Positions 21,899 through 33,174 of a DNA stretch of 64,000 nt are shown here, one piece after another. Source of the DNA: Arthrinium phaeospermum (taxonomy: Eukaryota > Ascomycota > Sordariomycetes > Amphisphaeriales > Apiosporaceae); contig QYRS01000006.1 of NCBI GenBank assembly GCA_006503535.1, forward strand, positions 1,922,001 to 1,986,000. The letters are read 5' to 3'. Made by a program: the position numbers and the translations under genes. The notes below the pieces were generated by a model. The model saw only the letters and a list, made by a program, of their open reading frames with translations, was not told the origin of the DNA and ran no database searches. Position 1 is the first letter of the stretch. Each line of letters begins with the position of its first letter.

Positions 21899-22910
21899 CA
21901 TTAAGCCAGCTGCCCTTCTGCAAGGCACATTTGGTAGGTTAGGTACCTTTTTCCTATTGGCTCTCTCAAGATTTCTGCTTGATCTCTTCCCGAAAGGGTC
22001 AAGTGCGCTCGGATTCCTGCTTGGGGAGTGAGGGCCTTGGGCATGGAATGGCTACACAGGTACCTGCCTGGCACCCAACCCATGCGTGCTTGACAATACC
22101 TCACCTGTGCCTCATAGTCAGTGTTATGTAGATGGTCTACCGACCACATGTACAATCTACACATGTGATCTCGTGATTTCCGTACTACCCGCGTCGTAGC
22201 TGTGTAATTTGAGGCTCCCTCTCAACAAGACCAGTGACCTGCTTCGTATCTATTTCCAAGGGCATCTCGAAACTATTTGTGCTCACTACTTGATGGTATT
22301 GAAACCTACCACCTGATACTCATTGCAGCACCAATACTGTGAAACAAGATCTTGTAGAAATATTTGCCAGCTTAGATATCTGACACCACCCTTCTTGAGC
22401 CCTATCATTCCCCCGGCAGCCAAGTACATGGATATCAAGTAGTCAGGAGACTTGATTATACACAAATAGTTAAGAATTTCTCCTCCAGGTTATGTTTTTG
22501 ATGAAGGCTACATATTGTCTGATAAAGTCTTGACATGACCAGTGATCTGGTAAAAGTTGGATCAGTTTTTTGACCATATCGTCTCCCCGCGACCATGTTG
22601 ACAGTTCATGAATGTCCAGGATATTCTAAGGGCGGTCTGATCAATGGATTCTCTATATTCAGGTGCTACATCTGTTGTTCTCGAGGGACGACATGGCAAG
22701 GAATGACCGCTCAGACAGAAGGAACGAACCCCTGAAGGCGCTTACTACGACCCTAAGAGTATCACTTCTTTGGCATGAAGACATTCAGGAACCGTTAGGT
22801 GATTAATTATATTACTGTACTAATATTATGGCACTCGAGATTTGTAGGAATGTCTTTCATCCCCCTGCGTGTTCGTCATGACACTGGTAACCCAAGACCC
22901 AAGAACTGCT
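21899..22910. other. Intergenic region, about 1 kb
   Basis: Between the promoter elements above and the 3' end of the DPP V gene. AT-rich in places; I see no gene, RNA or repeat. Confidence 0.5.
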
Positions 22911-25265
22911 CTAAAACGGGCTCGTGGTGTTGCTGACACCGCTGTAGAAGTTAATCCACTTGAAGATTTCAGTGTGCCAAACCAGGCTGTTCTCAGGCTT
23001 GAGCGTCAGGTGATTCTCGTCGGGGAAGCTGAGGAACTTGCTCGGGATGCCCTTGACCTGAAGCATGTTGAAGAGGAGGATACCCTCGCTGATGGGCAGG
23101 CGGTAGTCGAGCTCGTTGTGCACAACGAAATGGGGCGTCGACCAGTTGTCCGAGTACAGCAGCGGGTTCCAGTCGTAGTAGGGCGAGCCGGGCACCATGC
23201 CGGTGGCATTGTAGGGACCGCGGTAGTCGTGGTTCATGAACCAGAGCTCGTCGCTATCGTAGGAGCCCAGGGTCTGAGTGACACCGTCGTGGGTCACGAG
23301 TGCTTTAAACCACTGGCCCATCTCTTGTCCAGCGATCCTGTCAAGGATGTTAGCTACAGGTCTGTAGTACTTGCAGAGTAAGGTGATCAATTTCTTACCA
23401 GTTCGTCATGTATCCACCGAAGGAAGCACCAGCTTCGATACCACGAGTGGTGTCAACGTAGTCGAACGTCTCGTTGACGTACTTCCAGGCGTGGACCAGA
23501 TCCCAGTAGGGGTATGAGCCCCAGTTGCCGGAGATCGCGTCTGTCAGGTTCTGGCCCCAACCTTGCGATGCCGTCGGATTCGGTGCGACCACGACGTAGC
23601 CTTGGTCGGCCCAGGTCTTAAGGTTCCATCTAGTCGACCACGAGTTTGCCCAGCTGCCTTGGGGACCGCCATGAACGAGGAACGCGAGAGGGTATTTCTT
23701 GGTCTTGTCGAATCCTTCCGGGTAGATTACCCACGATTGTTGCTTGATCTCAGAGCTGTTGGTGGCGTAGTAAAACTCGGTGACGTCTTCGGGACCGAGA
23801 CCAGCGAGCTCGGGATCGACCTTGTTTGCCTGGAAGTAGGTCTTGAGAGGCTCGCCCGTGGCGGAAACGGTGTAGATATCACGGCTCGACCAGATCTTGG
23901 AGTCCGAGACGATCAGCCCATCCGGGATGACGTGAAATCCAGCAGGTGTGCCCTCGTCTGTGATGTTCTTTGGGACGAAGTCATCATCAGCCGTCGTTGG
24001 AATAGAGAAGATGCGATCGCGGCCAAGATCATTAGCTTGGACGAATATGGTCTGGCCATCCTTGGCCCATGCGAGCGTGGCCGGGGAACGGTCCCACTTG
24101 CCGGCGAGCTTGGTAATCTCGGCGTTCTTGGCGTCAGCGTTGGCAATGTACAGAATTTTGCGATCGGATTCGTAGTTGATGCCGTTTTGCTGGAAGTAAG
24201 CGATCTTGTCGCCCTCGGGCGAGAACTTGGGGACCGTCGAGTAGCCTTCAGCATCGGTGTAGGGAGGGGCACCGCGGGGATTGAGAAGCACGGCATCTTC
24301 TGACGTTCCAGTGAAGGGAACAAGGTAAAGCGGGGTGCTCGTGTAGTTGGACAGAGGCAGGTCGATATCCTTCGACCTGAAGACGAGCTTGCTTCCGTCT
24401 GGTGCCAAATCATAATCGCTCTCGTCTCCTTCGGTGTCGACTGGGCTCTCGGCACATGTAGCATTGCAGATGCCAGTGACATAGTTGGCCAGCTTGCCAT
24501 CGAATGAGAAGCTGCTGCCAGTGCTATAAGTTCCGTTGCTGGAGGCTGTACCGCTCTTCAAGGTTCCTCCAAAGACAGCGTATTTTTGGGGGGTAAGCCA
24601 ATGGTCCTAGAAAAAGAATTAGCTGTGATTGAGGAAGCTGTCTGGATTGATTAATTACTCACCCAGAGTCGTGGATAAAGCGCGGTGTAAATGCGACCGG
24701 CACTTGCTGGCTTGGTAGCAAAGTTCTCGTTGTACGCAGTTCCGTTGGGATAAGCCAGGCCCGAGAGAAGGAAGTTGATGTCGCCGGATGAGGTCAATGC
24801 CGCCTTGAGACCGGAGAGTGGAGCAGGGATCGATGCCACGAGCTTGGCATCACCGATCTTCAGGGCGTCGCCGAAGTACAGGCTTACGCCGCCATCATCT
24901 TCCGCGTTCGTGCCGTTGACGTACAGGATGGACGAAGGCGAAGGGCCAATAAAGACGAATTCGGAGATGGACTCGTTTCCCTCCCAGTCGCTAATGTCAC
25001 CCGTCTTCAAATCCAGCTTGGCCCACTTGGATGAGGAAGTACGGTTCTCGAAAGAGTATTTCGAGACCGTGAAGAGAGCGAAATCCTGAAAGAGTGTTAG
25101 TCACGCTTAATCATGACCATGCGGTGTTTCAGAACATACGCCAGTAGGATTGGGAATGGCATCACCGTAGCGGTTGGCCGAGATCATGCCCTCTGGGGTC
25201 AACGCGGCAACGCCGGACAAGCCAGCATAGAGCGCCAACGCGCATGATACGAAGCCACGTCCCAT
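22911..25265 (-). CDS. dpp5: Secreted dipeptidyl-peptidase V (S9C)
   Basis: Prolyl-oligopeptidase-family exopeptidase releasing X-Ala and similar dipeptides; a classical secreted fungal antigen/nutrient protease. Exons 25265-25140, 25085-24663, 24606-23399, 23337-22911 give 727 residues, the usual length. A signal peptide spans residues 1-21 (MGRGFVSCALALYAGLSG). The beta-propeller region is followed by the alpha/beta-hydrolase domain with HGGPQGSW, nucleophile Ser578 in GASFGGYMTNW, Asp663 in NELDYRLP and His695 in DENHLT. The third intron splits the Trp codon right after GGYMTN. Many N-glycosylation sequons. The catalytic triad is intact. Confidence 0.96.
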
Positions 25266-26368
25266 GATGGTGTCTCTGAAGTCCTTGCCTTGTATGACAG
25301 ACAATTGACTAGAGAGAGCTCAAGATTACTTTAGGTCAGGCTACACAGGAACGAACCAGAGAGACGAGCGCCCATGGTAATACAGGGCATGAGCTTTATA
25401 TGTGCTCAGGTACACTTGCCTGTCTCACCTCTCGGACCAACCTTCCATGGCCACACGACCCAGGGAAGCGGCTCACCGCAGGTATGGATAGATTACATTA
25501 CGTCTTTGAAGTTGCCGCCCGTAAGCAGGCGCGCGGGGTACCATGCGGCGTAGGAATCGGAAAAGCATCCCCTTGGTGATTATCCATTGAGGCTGGTCTG
25601 ACCTGCCTATCGCAATCGAGTCATGGATTTGCAGCAGGGAAGCAACGATAGGACCTTCCTTTTCCGGTCACGATTGAGCGAAATATTGAGGAGATAGCAA
25701 TCAAAAGCAATTGCGCCATTGGCTACCGTTGTAACGCAGGCTTGGCAGTTACGCTAGAACATCAGTTCCGCTTACCACTCGCTTCCCGGGCTGCGAGGCT
25801 GCCTGCATGGAAGGTCCGCTCCCGGGACTCGGTTCTGTGATTGCACTTCGGTCACGCCATGTTCTTCGTCGCTGATCCGATGTACGGCAGTTTCGAGGTC
25901 TCTTCGCTGGAGAATGGATACGTTCTGCATGCTGCGGGGACGGTTTTGTCGGCCCGGTAATGGTTGGGTTACATGCACTAACTAACATGAATCCCCGCCT
26001 TGGAAGCCAGAATGCGATATAGATTTCTAAGAGGTTGGCTCGCCTGAAGAGCGCCAGTTATATACGCCTACTAAAGCGATGGACTTGTATTGCGAGGGCT
26101 TCATTCAATTGACATCTGCGACTTGTCGTATCTGGCCTACATGTACACAGAACGGCATGAAACCTGGAAGGCTCCGATAAAGTTTGTCTTCTTCACTACC
26201 TACCTAGCAACGCTTCACTCGTTCTCCGCGGAACCAGCCGCCTTGGAAGCAGCAGCAGTTAATTGAGTTTGAAGAGGAGAAAGTGACCAGGAAATGATAT
26301 TGATGCTCCAGTATGAAACCTGTGAACTGTACGAATGAGTATGAATTCCATAAAGTCAGAAGCATCTC
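25266..26368. other. Intergenic region, about 1.1 kb
   Basis: Promoter of DPP V and 3' flank of the START-like gene. No gene or repeat recognised. Confidence 0.5.
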
Positions 26369-26986
26369 TCATCCTTCAATCGCGTCCAGATTGGTCTGTC
26401 CGATCTTCTGGTCCCTCGCCGCCGCCACCATCCCTTCCAGCCAGTCCTGATGGCCTAGCAGCATCTTATTCGGTTTCGCCTCGGCCAGCTGCGCGGCCGG
26501 CTTTCCAATCTGACTCTCCTGGGTTAAGATCCGCACTCGCCCGCCCTCAAGGTCCTCAACGAGCCACGCGTGGTAGACCTCGACGCTCTCCCCAGGGTTG
26601 GGAGCATCCAGCTTGGCCGACCAGGCGATCCGACACGGCCGCGATGTTGGTGCTTGGATAGGAGGTGGCGGCACGGACTCCTCGACGGAGCATGTAATGA
26701 CGGGAAACCCGAAAGTGCTGAACTTGAAGACGTTGCCCTTCTCGAGGACCGGACCGGACTCGGGCTCCGTGATTTGCGAGACGTTCTTGTAGTAGCTCTC
26801 CCACTTGCTAATGTCCGCGAGGAATTCCCAGACCTGCCGCGCAGTCAAGTCTTTGACGATGACCTCGTTGGAGACGAAGTTGTCGGTGGTTCCAGGGAGG
26901 AAGTGGTCCGGCCAACGGATGGCCGATTGGCTAGGGCCCTCCGGGCTATTGCATTCACGAGAAGTGTATGGTGCCGCCATTGTCAT
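26369..26986 (-). CDS. START/SRPBCC-like (polyketide cyclase/dehydrase-type) protein
   Basis: Single-exon 205-residue protein. The pattern SNEVIVKDLTARQVWEFLADISKWESYYKNVS-like (shortened here: VWEFLADISKWESYY near 53-67) is the first beta-strand/helix of the SRPBCC helix-grip fold. GNVFKFSTFGFP, the CRIAW strand and EVYHAWLVED follow, and a long C-terminal helix (near 165-190) closes the hydrophobic pocket. Members bind small hydrophobic ligands or act as cyclases; no catalytic residue can be assigned. No signal peptide. A second Met two codons in (26980) may be the real start. A perfect CRE palindrome lies about 100 bp upstream. Confidence 0.82.
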   Translation of the reverse strand: MTMAAPYTSRECNSPEGPSQSAIRWPDHFLPGTTDNFVSNEVIVKDLTARQVWEFLADISKWESYYKNVSQITEPESGPVLEKGNVFKFSTFGFPVITCSVEESVPPPPIQAPTSRPCRIAWSAKLDAPNPGESVEVYHAWLVEDLEGGRVRILTQESQIGKPAAQLAEAKPNKMLLGHQDWLEGMVAAARDQKIGQTNLDAIEG

Positions 26987-27087
26987 TATTGTTGAAAAGG
27001 AGTGCTATTAGGATGTCTTTCTTCATATAATCCATGCCTGATTTCGAAGCCTGGAGTAGGTTTTACTGACAGATGAAACATAAATCA

Positions 27088-27095
27088 TGACGTCA
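27088..27095. promoter_or_regulatory. CRE palindrome TGACGTCA
   Basis: Perfect ATF/CREB site about 100 bp upstream of the START-like gene start codon. In fungi such sites bind Atf1/AtfA-type bZIP factors in stress responses (family knowledge). Confidence 0.5.
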
Positions 27096-27238
27096 ACACA
27101 CTTGAGTTGTACCACACTCAAACGATGAGGTGATGTGGAAAGCGGCACAATTGTTTGCTAAAGATGAATATACACGGTTCACATCATGGCAACACTCGAT
27201 GTTTGCGCCGCGCCCTTAGCATATACCTCTTGGACCTT

Positions 27239-28883
27239 TTAGTCGTCGTGTCCCGCTTTCGTCTCCCCACCCTCGTTGCCCTCCTCCAGAAGGTCCTCCA
27301 TATCCTCGTCCTTGCCGGGCCAGAGCACGTCGCCCCGCCAGACGGCCCGGACGTTCATGACGGCGACGAGCAGCCACACCGCGATCAGGACCACCGTGAC
27401 GGCGGGCACGAAGGCGTCGCGGATGACGGCCGAGTCGATGGCGTGGCCGATCTGGGCCATGCCGAGGGTCAGGCCGGCGTTGGGGAAGATGAAGGCCCAC
27501 CAGCTGAGCGTGAAGTGCATCCGGCGCGCCCCGCGCAGGCACGACACGGCCGCCTGCGCGAAGAACCAGAACCCCAGCATCCAGATGAACATGGCCGCGG
27601 GGACCGACATGGCTTTCCACAGGTCCCCCGTCGGCACCCCGGACGTGATGTCCAGGTACGTCGGTCGGATCACCTTGGGCGCCATCATGCCGAGGCTGGA
27701 TAGGGTGGTCGCGGTGTAGCCTAAACGCAACGAAAGAGATGAGTTAGTGAGACGTGCGGAACGGAACGAGAAATGGGAGCTACGTTACCGGCAGGTCCTA
27801 CAGCCACGAACATATCCGGCCTCCTCTTCACTTTCGGCAGCGCCCCGCTGATCAGACGAGTGATATAAACGGTGTACATGATGAAGGCGAGACTCCACCC
27901 CAGGCCTGCGAAGAAGATACCCCCAATGAGCATGGCCGTGGCGCTTCGGTCTTGGCCCGGCTGCAGTGTGCCGTACTTGAGGATCATGGCCGCGAGCGGG
28001 CCCATGATGATGAAGGGGTATGCGGGCAGGATCCAGGTGGGCATGGCCTTCTGCACGATGGGCAGCCGCTCCTCGTCGAAGATGACGTGGTACTGGAAGA
28101 TGACGAGCTGCAGCGCGCCGGCCGCGTAGATCCAGAAGAACGCCTCGATCGTCTGGTGCATCCAACGGGGCTCCTCTTCGTTGCCCATGATGCTACTGAT
28201 CCAGGGGACGGCGTACTCCGATAGCCCCTCTATTATCAGCGCGATAGAGACCCAGAAGGTGCCGGTGAAGAAGGACTATCGAGAAGAAGTAGTTGGTTGG
28301 TTAGCTCTGATGTAGCAAACGAGGAGGCGACCTGCCGGCACACGAGACTCTTGATGCGCCATCTGTCAAGCTGTTGTCGTATACGCGGGACTTCTCCAGT
28401 GTCGTTTCTACTTACCTCGTGCGGATGATGCATCGAAGCTTTCAGCGCGGCAGGCCGGATCATGAACCGGGCCAAGATGAGCGCGAAGAACAGTGCGAAC
28501 AAGAGTATGTCTATGACGAAGAACCCCAGGCCGACACGTCGCAGGATGGTGTGGCGCGTCGGAGTGTCGTAAAAGGGCTTTTCCTCCTCCTGGAGCCCGA
28601 CCAGGACGGCTAGAGCGCCCGTCGACATGGTGCACTCGAACCAGCACCACGTAAAGTGCGAGAGCCGCTCTCGCACCGACACCCGCGCCGACGTGAAGCC
28701 CTGGCTACGGCGGATTTTGTCGAGTTCCGAGAGAGATTCTGGTGAGCTCTTCTCATCATTGTCATCGTCGTTATCGTGTTGTTGAGAGACGTAACCTTCG
28801 TCGCCTGGGTCGTCCTTCTTACTGCCCCGTACATGTTGTTGGGCTCTCCAGCTCGCTGCTCTTGGCCATCTCTGGTTCTCCAT
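27239..28883 (-). CDS. TDT-family C4-dicarboxylate/malate or sulfite carrier (Mae1/Ssu1-like)
   Basis: Ten-TM-type plasma-membrane transporter of the tellurite-resistance/dicarboxylate (TDT) family. Exons 28883-28416, 28275-27789 and 27720-27239 give 478 residues. The acidic N-terminus (about 65 residues, Asp/Glu-rich) is followed by the family opening WCWFECTMSTGALAVL, then hydrophobic helices such as FFVIDILLFALFFAL, WVSIALIIEGL, AFFWIYAAGALQLVI, LIGGIFFAGLGWSLAF and FIFPNAGLTLGMAQIGHA. The order MHHPHE|SFFTGTFW across the first intron matches the family's HPxE...F pattern. By homology it exports malate/dicarboxylates (Mae1) or sulfite (Ssu1); these cannot be told apart here. The first intron (140 bp) holds a possible 31-nt cassette exon. 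Confidence 0.9.
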
Positions 28884-30170
28884 GATTATTGAACGAGGTA
28901 AGTAATGCGGGACCCCTGTGTACTCTTGTCGCGAGCCAAGGTTCGTCCAAGAGGAAGTGGTCTAAGTGGTGACAATAGTATACGAAATAGGGGGGGTTGT
29001 ATAAACTTATACAACAGTAGAATGGAACGCAACACCCGAATATGTCTAAACGCCTGGACATTGGTTATAATATTCTTTGGAACCCGAAAGCTCACATGTA
29101 AGCTCGTTATCGTTTCCTGTGTAAGCTCTTCGTTTCAAGCTGTGTGCCGCAGCTGTCTGTGCCATAAATCAATCGCCCATCCAGGGGCATTCTATCCTTG
29201 CTGCCGAAATCGCAGGTCGAGAGCAATTAGAACATGAACCGCATCAAAGCGCGATACCAAGGCCTTGACTTGACAGCTATGGCAGTTCAGCCCTGATATT
29301 CAGGGTATTGCCTCCCCGGAGACTCGTCAATCTCGATGCGTACCATCAAGACCACATCCCGCCATCTCGCCCAGACCAAACACTTTCTGCTCGATTCAGG
29401 AGGGACCTTTCGCCTAGACAGGCGAATACGCAAAATTGCTTGGCCTACGTCGGTGGCTCGCTGCCGTGAAACATGTGGTTATGGAAATACGCATCCGAGT
29501 ATTTTCAGTACCGTCAACTGGAATTTGACTTTTGGGGATATCTTCTCCGGCATCATCGGATGAATACAGCCTCGGGGTTCAAGGCTTCATAGCGCAGTCA
29601 ATGTGTACCATTGACGGTCAAAACATTTTCTTGTTATTCAGCATTGACAATAACCACACAGTTGAATCGTTACATCTGAGCAGATAGTCGATGTCCACGC
29701 GATGCCAAAAAACTGACAGCAATCTTCGTCGAAGCTTTTCGAAGCCTCGGAAATAACATAAGTTGATAAGCCTTAGAAAAGCACTGAATCAAGGGTCCGT
29801 ACATTGTTTTAACCTGTCGTGGAAATCATATGCATTTTGTTGATCTAGCAATTACTCGTATTGCTCGGCACTTTTCACAAGCACTGGTTCAAGTTCACTT
29901 GTAATGAAGAAAGGGTATGTTGTCAGATGTTCTATTGATCCGACTAGTGTGAGGTAGTCTCGAGATGTCTTATCAATCGAGGTTGCCCTATACAATGCAA
30001 TTCCGTTGCATATCTTAAGTTTGTCATCAAGCCATATCTCGTGTAACGCCGGTGATGTAGTATCCCCCGTTCGCCTCGCGCCTATGTGTTGTGTGGTTGT
30101 TTCGTTTGCTCTGATGAAAAGAAAAACGCCGTCGCTTGTTGGTTTTGTCTCCAAGTCGGGAGGACATAGC
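28884..30170. other. Intergenic region, about 1.3 kb
   Basis: Promoter of the carrier gene and 3' flank of the small gene at 30.2 kb. A 111-codon minus-strand frame (29852-30187) lies in the 3' flank; it overlaps the stop codon of the upstream gene and looks non-coding. Confidence 0.5.
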
Positions 30171-30440
30171 TTATTTGGCAGCGGCATCCTTGGGGGGACC
30201 GGACAGGTTGTCGTGACCCTCGCGGCCGACGTTGCTCAGGTCAGCCTCCTTGGTGGAGGCGGGCTCGCGCAGGCCCGAAGAGGAGCCAGCACCGGTAGAG
30301 ACGTCACTGGAGACGCCGCCGGAGCCGACGTTGGTGGCGGAGCCATCGTTGGTGTTGAAGTCAGACTTGACGGGGGGCTGCTCGGGCTTGGGCAGGTTGG
30401 AGCGGACCTCCTCGATCTGATCGGCCTTGGACTGAGTCAT
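30171..30440 (-). CDS. Small hydrophilic, probably disordered protein (89 aa)
   Basis: 89 residues, no hydrophobic core, rich in Ser, Gly, Asp and Pro, with motifs KADQIEEVRSNLPKPE, SDFNTNDGSATNVGSGG and VGREGHDNLSGPP. Proteins with this layout are conserved in Pezizomycotina, but I know of no function. Composition recalls LEA-like stress proteins (inference). A 307-bp intron in the 5'UTR is visible: donor GTAAGT at 30756, CACTAAC, acceptor CATCAG at 30450, just before CTTTTCACC-ATG. Two perfect CRE palindromes lie about 540 bp upstream of the ATG. Together these suggest a stress-induced gene. Confidence 0.75.
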   Translation of the reverse strand: MTQSKADQIEEVRSNLPKPEQPPVKSDFNTNDGSATNVGSGGVSSDVSTGAGSSSGLREPASTKEADLSNVGREGHDNLSGPPKDAAAK

Positions 30441-30449
30441 GGTGAAAAG

Positions 30450-30756
30450 CTGATGTGGGAGTTAGTGACGGTACATTGTAGGATGTGTGAAAGTGTGTGT
30501 TCAATGGTAGGGTGGTCGGGTGAAGTGCAAGAAGTTAGGAGATGACGTAGATTCGCTTGTGAAGCATATTGAAGCAAACAACGATGGGCTAGGCGTGGAA
30601 GAACATGGCAGTGTTTGCTTGCTACGTTCCCAGCATGCCTCTCATTGTCGCACAATTGATTTCCACGAAAGCCCGGCAACGTCAAAGAGGCAAATGCCAC
30701 AATCGCGTAGCATCCGATGTTGAAAGAGGCGCAGGGAAGGAGGCAGTAAAACTTAC
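30450..30756 (-). other. 5'UTR intron of the 89-aa gene
   Basis: GTAAGT donor at 30756, CACTAACT branch site and CATCAG acceptor ending at 30450. At 307 bp it is longer than most introns here, as is common for 5'UTR introns of strongly expressed fungal genes. Confidence 0.6.
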
Positions 30757-30974
30757 TGTTTGGTTGTTGTTGTTGTGTGAGATGGTTGAGATGCAAGTTG
30801 ATGGAAAATGATTCCTGTAGTTGGGTTGGTCGTGTGATGAGTTGCTTGTTTGATGGATTGGAGTAAAAGTCTGGAGCATAGAGAGGTTCTGGTCAGTCTT
30901 TATGTATGTATTCGATGTTGTGTTTGGTTGAGGCTCTACGCATCCGGAGCTTACCTCCGTTTATTCGTGTACGT

Positions 30975-30997
30975 TGACGTCACTAAACCTGACGTCA
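30975..30997. promoter_or_regulatory. Two CRE palindromes (TGACGTCA) 15 bp apart
   Basis: Perfect TGACGTCA at 30975-30982 and 30990-30997, seven bases between them. They sit upstream of the 89-aa gene on the minus strand. Paired ATF/CREB sites are typical targets of AtfA/Atf1 bZIP factors downstream of the Hog1/SakA kinase (established knowledge). Confidence 0.65.
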
Positions 30998-31538
30998 AGC
31001 CTGTGGAGAGCCTCACTTGACACTTGGGCGTGGTGGCGGGGTCCCTGGCGGTAACGCGGGGCTATTCAGCGGAAAACTTATTCAGGTACGGAGTACCCAA
31101 CAATGATTGCCAAATTGACAGCCTTGGTCGTGTCAGCCTGAGTGAAAAGCGCGGTTTGCAAACCCACTGAAGACGTAATACGAATTGGCAGGCCGTAGGT
31201 CGTTGGAGCAGATCTCGATTTATTGTCGATACAGAGGGGCGACCAGACCTGATAGTGCACGATCTTTACCCGATTTTACATCAGTAACCAGGTAGAGCTC
31301 CAGTAAGAGCTCTACGGAATGATCAACGGTGATGTGACGGCAGGGTTTTCCAAGTTTTCCTGGCTACAGTAAGTTCCAACCACCTCATACTATCTCACAG
31401 ATGCTTCTCGAAGGGACTCGCATGCATGCACCATACATGCAGCTTGTTCTAGGCCACTGCAATGCTCAGAAGGTTTATTGATATCGTGAATCTAACACCA
31501 CCAACGCCATATCTTCATTCATTTCAAATTTGACCGGT
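30998..31538. other. Intergenic region, about 0.5 kb
   Basis: 3' flank of gamma-tubulin and distal promoter of the 89-aa gene. Nothing else seen. Confidence 0.5.
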
Positions 31539-33174
31539 TCAACCGAGTCTTTTATCTGTCTCCGCACTGGTAGCCTGGGCTCCTTCGTCCGGGTTGAGGT
31601 AGTTTGCGTCCTCTGCCGCCTCATACTCGGCGATCAAATCCGTAACAACTTGTCGTGACTCGTCAAACTCGTCGAGATTGTCAGCAAAAGGTGATGTCTT
31701 CTTGTAAGCCTCAATGAAGGCGTTGCGTTTCCGCATGAAGTCGTACGACCGTACAATTCGCTTGAAGAGCTGCAAAACGGTTAGTCTGTGTTTGCTCTGG
31801 GACGCACGTCCAATAGTTTACTTACAGTCGCGATGCTTGTGTGGTTTGCCAGCATGAGGCCACTGACCCGGTGGCTCATGGGGACGTAGGGGCTGCGCTT
31901 CGTCAACGCAACTTGAATACTGGCTGGACCCCACGGAATGAAAGTCGCCAATCTTCGCTCGCGAATACGGAGTAGACTCTTGTGAACATCTGTCGGGTCA
32001 ACCTCACCCTGAATAACGTTGAGGATGGATATGTAGCAGCTTTTCTTGCCGGGCTGTGTAGAGACCATGCGATTCTTGGGCTGCAACAATCTCCGCATCA
32101 CATCAAGAACTGTAGTTTTCCGCACCGTCTTGGCTTGCTCGACCTGGTCGCCCGTGAAGGGGGTATAAGCCGTCATCAGGAAATGGCATCGTGGCGTAGG
32201 AATAAGCGAGGCGAGGATGCTGACCAGATCGTTGTGCATGTAGCCGGGGTACCGTAGAGTCGTCGTGCTGGCGGACATGACTGTCGAGACTAGTTGGTTC
32301 GTTTGCTGGAAAGAGGGCTCTTGTACGTGCAGGCGGTCGGCGGCAATGCTGGACAGCGCACCATTGTCTAGTACCACCACCGAGTCGGCATTTTGCGTCA
32401 GTCGGCGCATCGCGAGGATACTGTTGTACGGGTGGACCACAACGTTATCGCCCGTGGCAGTAGTATCCGGGAAAACCGAGTACGTCTGGATGATCTTCTT
32501 GGGGAATCTGTCGTTCATTCGTTCGAGTAGAAATGAGCCCAGGCCTGACCCTGTGCCACCTGCTATCGAGTGAAGCAACATGAAGCCCTCCAAGGAGTCA
32601 CTGCCGTCCGCCTCGCGGTCGATCATCTCCATGATCTCCTCATGCACCAATTCGCCCGTCTGGTATCCATCACCCCAGTTGTTGCCGGCTCCTATGCCGT
32701 TCTTTCCAACGAAGAAATTCTCTGGGTTGTAGATGTTCTTGTACGGGCCCGTCTGTATACCGTTGATGACACGGGGTTCGAGATCGATCAGAACTGCGCG
32801 CGGTATGTATCGGGTATCGTCGCTCTGGTAGTAAAACACATCCTTGCGGTCACCGCCCTCGGTCGCAAAGTCCTCTAAGTTGCCATCTTGGTTGATTCCG
32901 TGCTCCTGGCACAACTGTTGCCAGAATTGACTACCGACTGCCGAGATATGTCAGTCTAACAGTTCCATCGTCGCCCCCTATTTGCCCCCTTGAAGTTGTC
33001 GTAACTCTTGACATGGGCATTGATCTGGATTGGGTGGGGGTTAAGGTTTTAAGAAAGTAGAGACTGACTGCTGTTGCCGCACTGGCCGGCCTGGATGGTG
33101 ATAATTTCCCTTTGTAATTATCTGTCAGAGAAGACAATCTTGGGTGGGGGATTCCTGAAAGCGTACCTGGGCAT
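31539..33174 (-). CDS. mipA: Gamma-tubulin
   Basis: Microtubule-nucleating tubulin of spindle pole bodies and MTOCs. Exons 33174-33167 (8 nt: Met-Pro and two bases of Arg), 33109-33069, 32937-31826, 31769-31539 give 463 residues. Joining restores [26 protein letters not shown]. The tubulin GTP-binding signature GGTGSGLGS is intact, as are [11 protein letters not shown] and [16 protein letters not shown], the last diagnostic for the gamma class. The 8-nt first exon and 41-nt second exon are typical of fungal gamma-tubulin genes and easy to miss. The C-terminal tail ends [16 protein letters not shown]. Confidence 0.97.

Noticed and set aside
29852..30187. 111-codon minus-strand frame
   Set aside because: Starts inside the stop region of the 89-aa gene and lies in its 3' flank; no protein features.
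27239..33174. Secondary-metabolite cluster (START/cyclase-like protein beside a transporter)
   Set aside because: No PKS, NRPS, terpene synthase or pathway regulator is present; neighbours are housekeeping genes.
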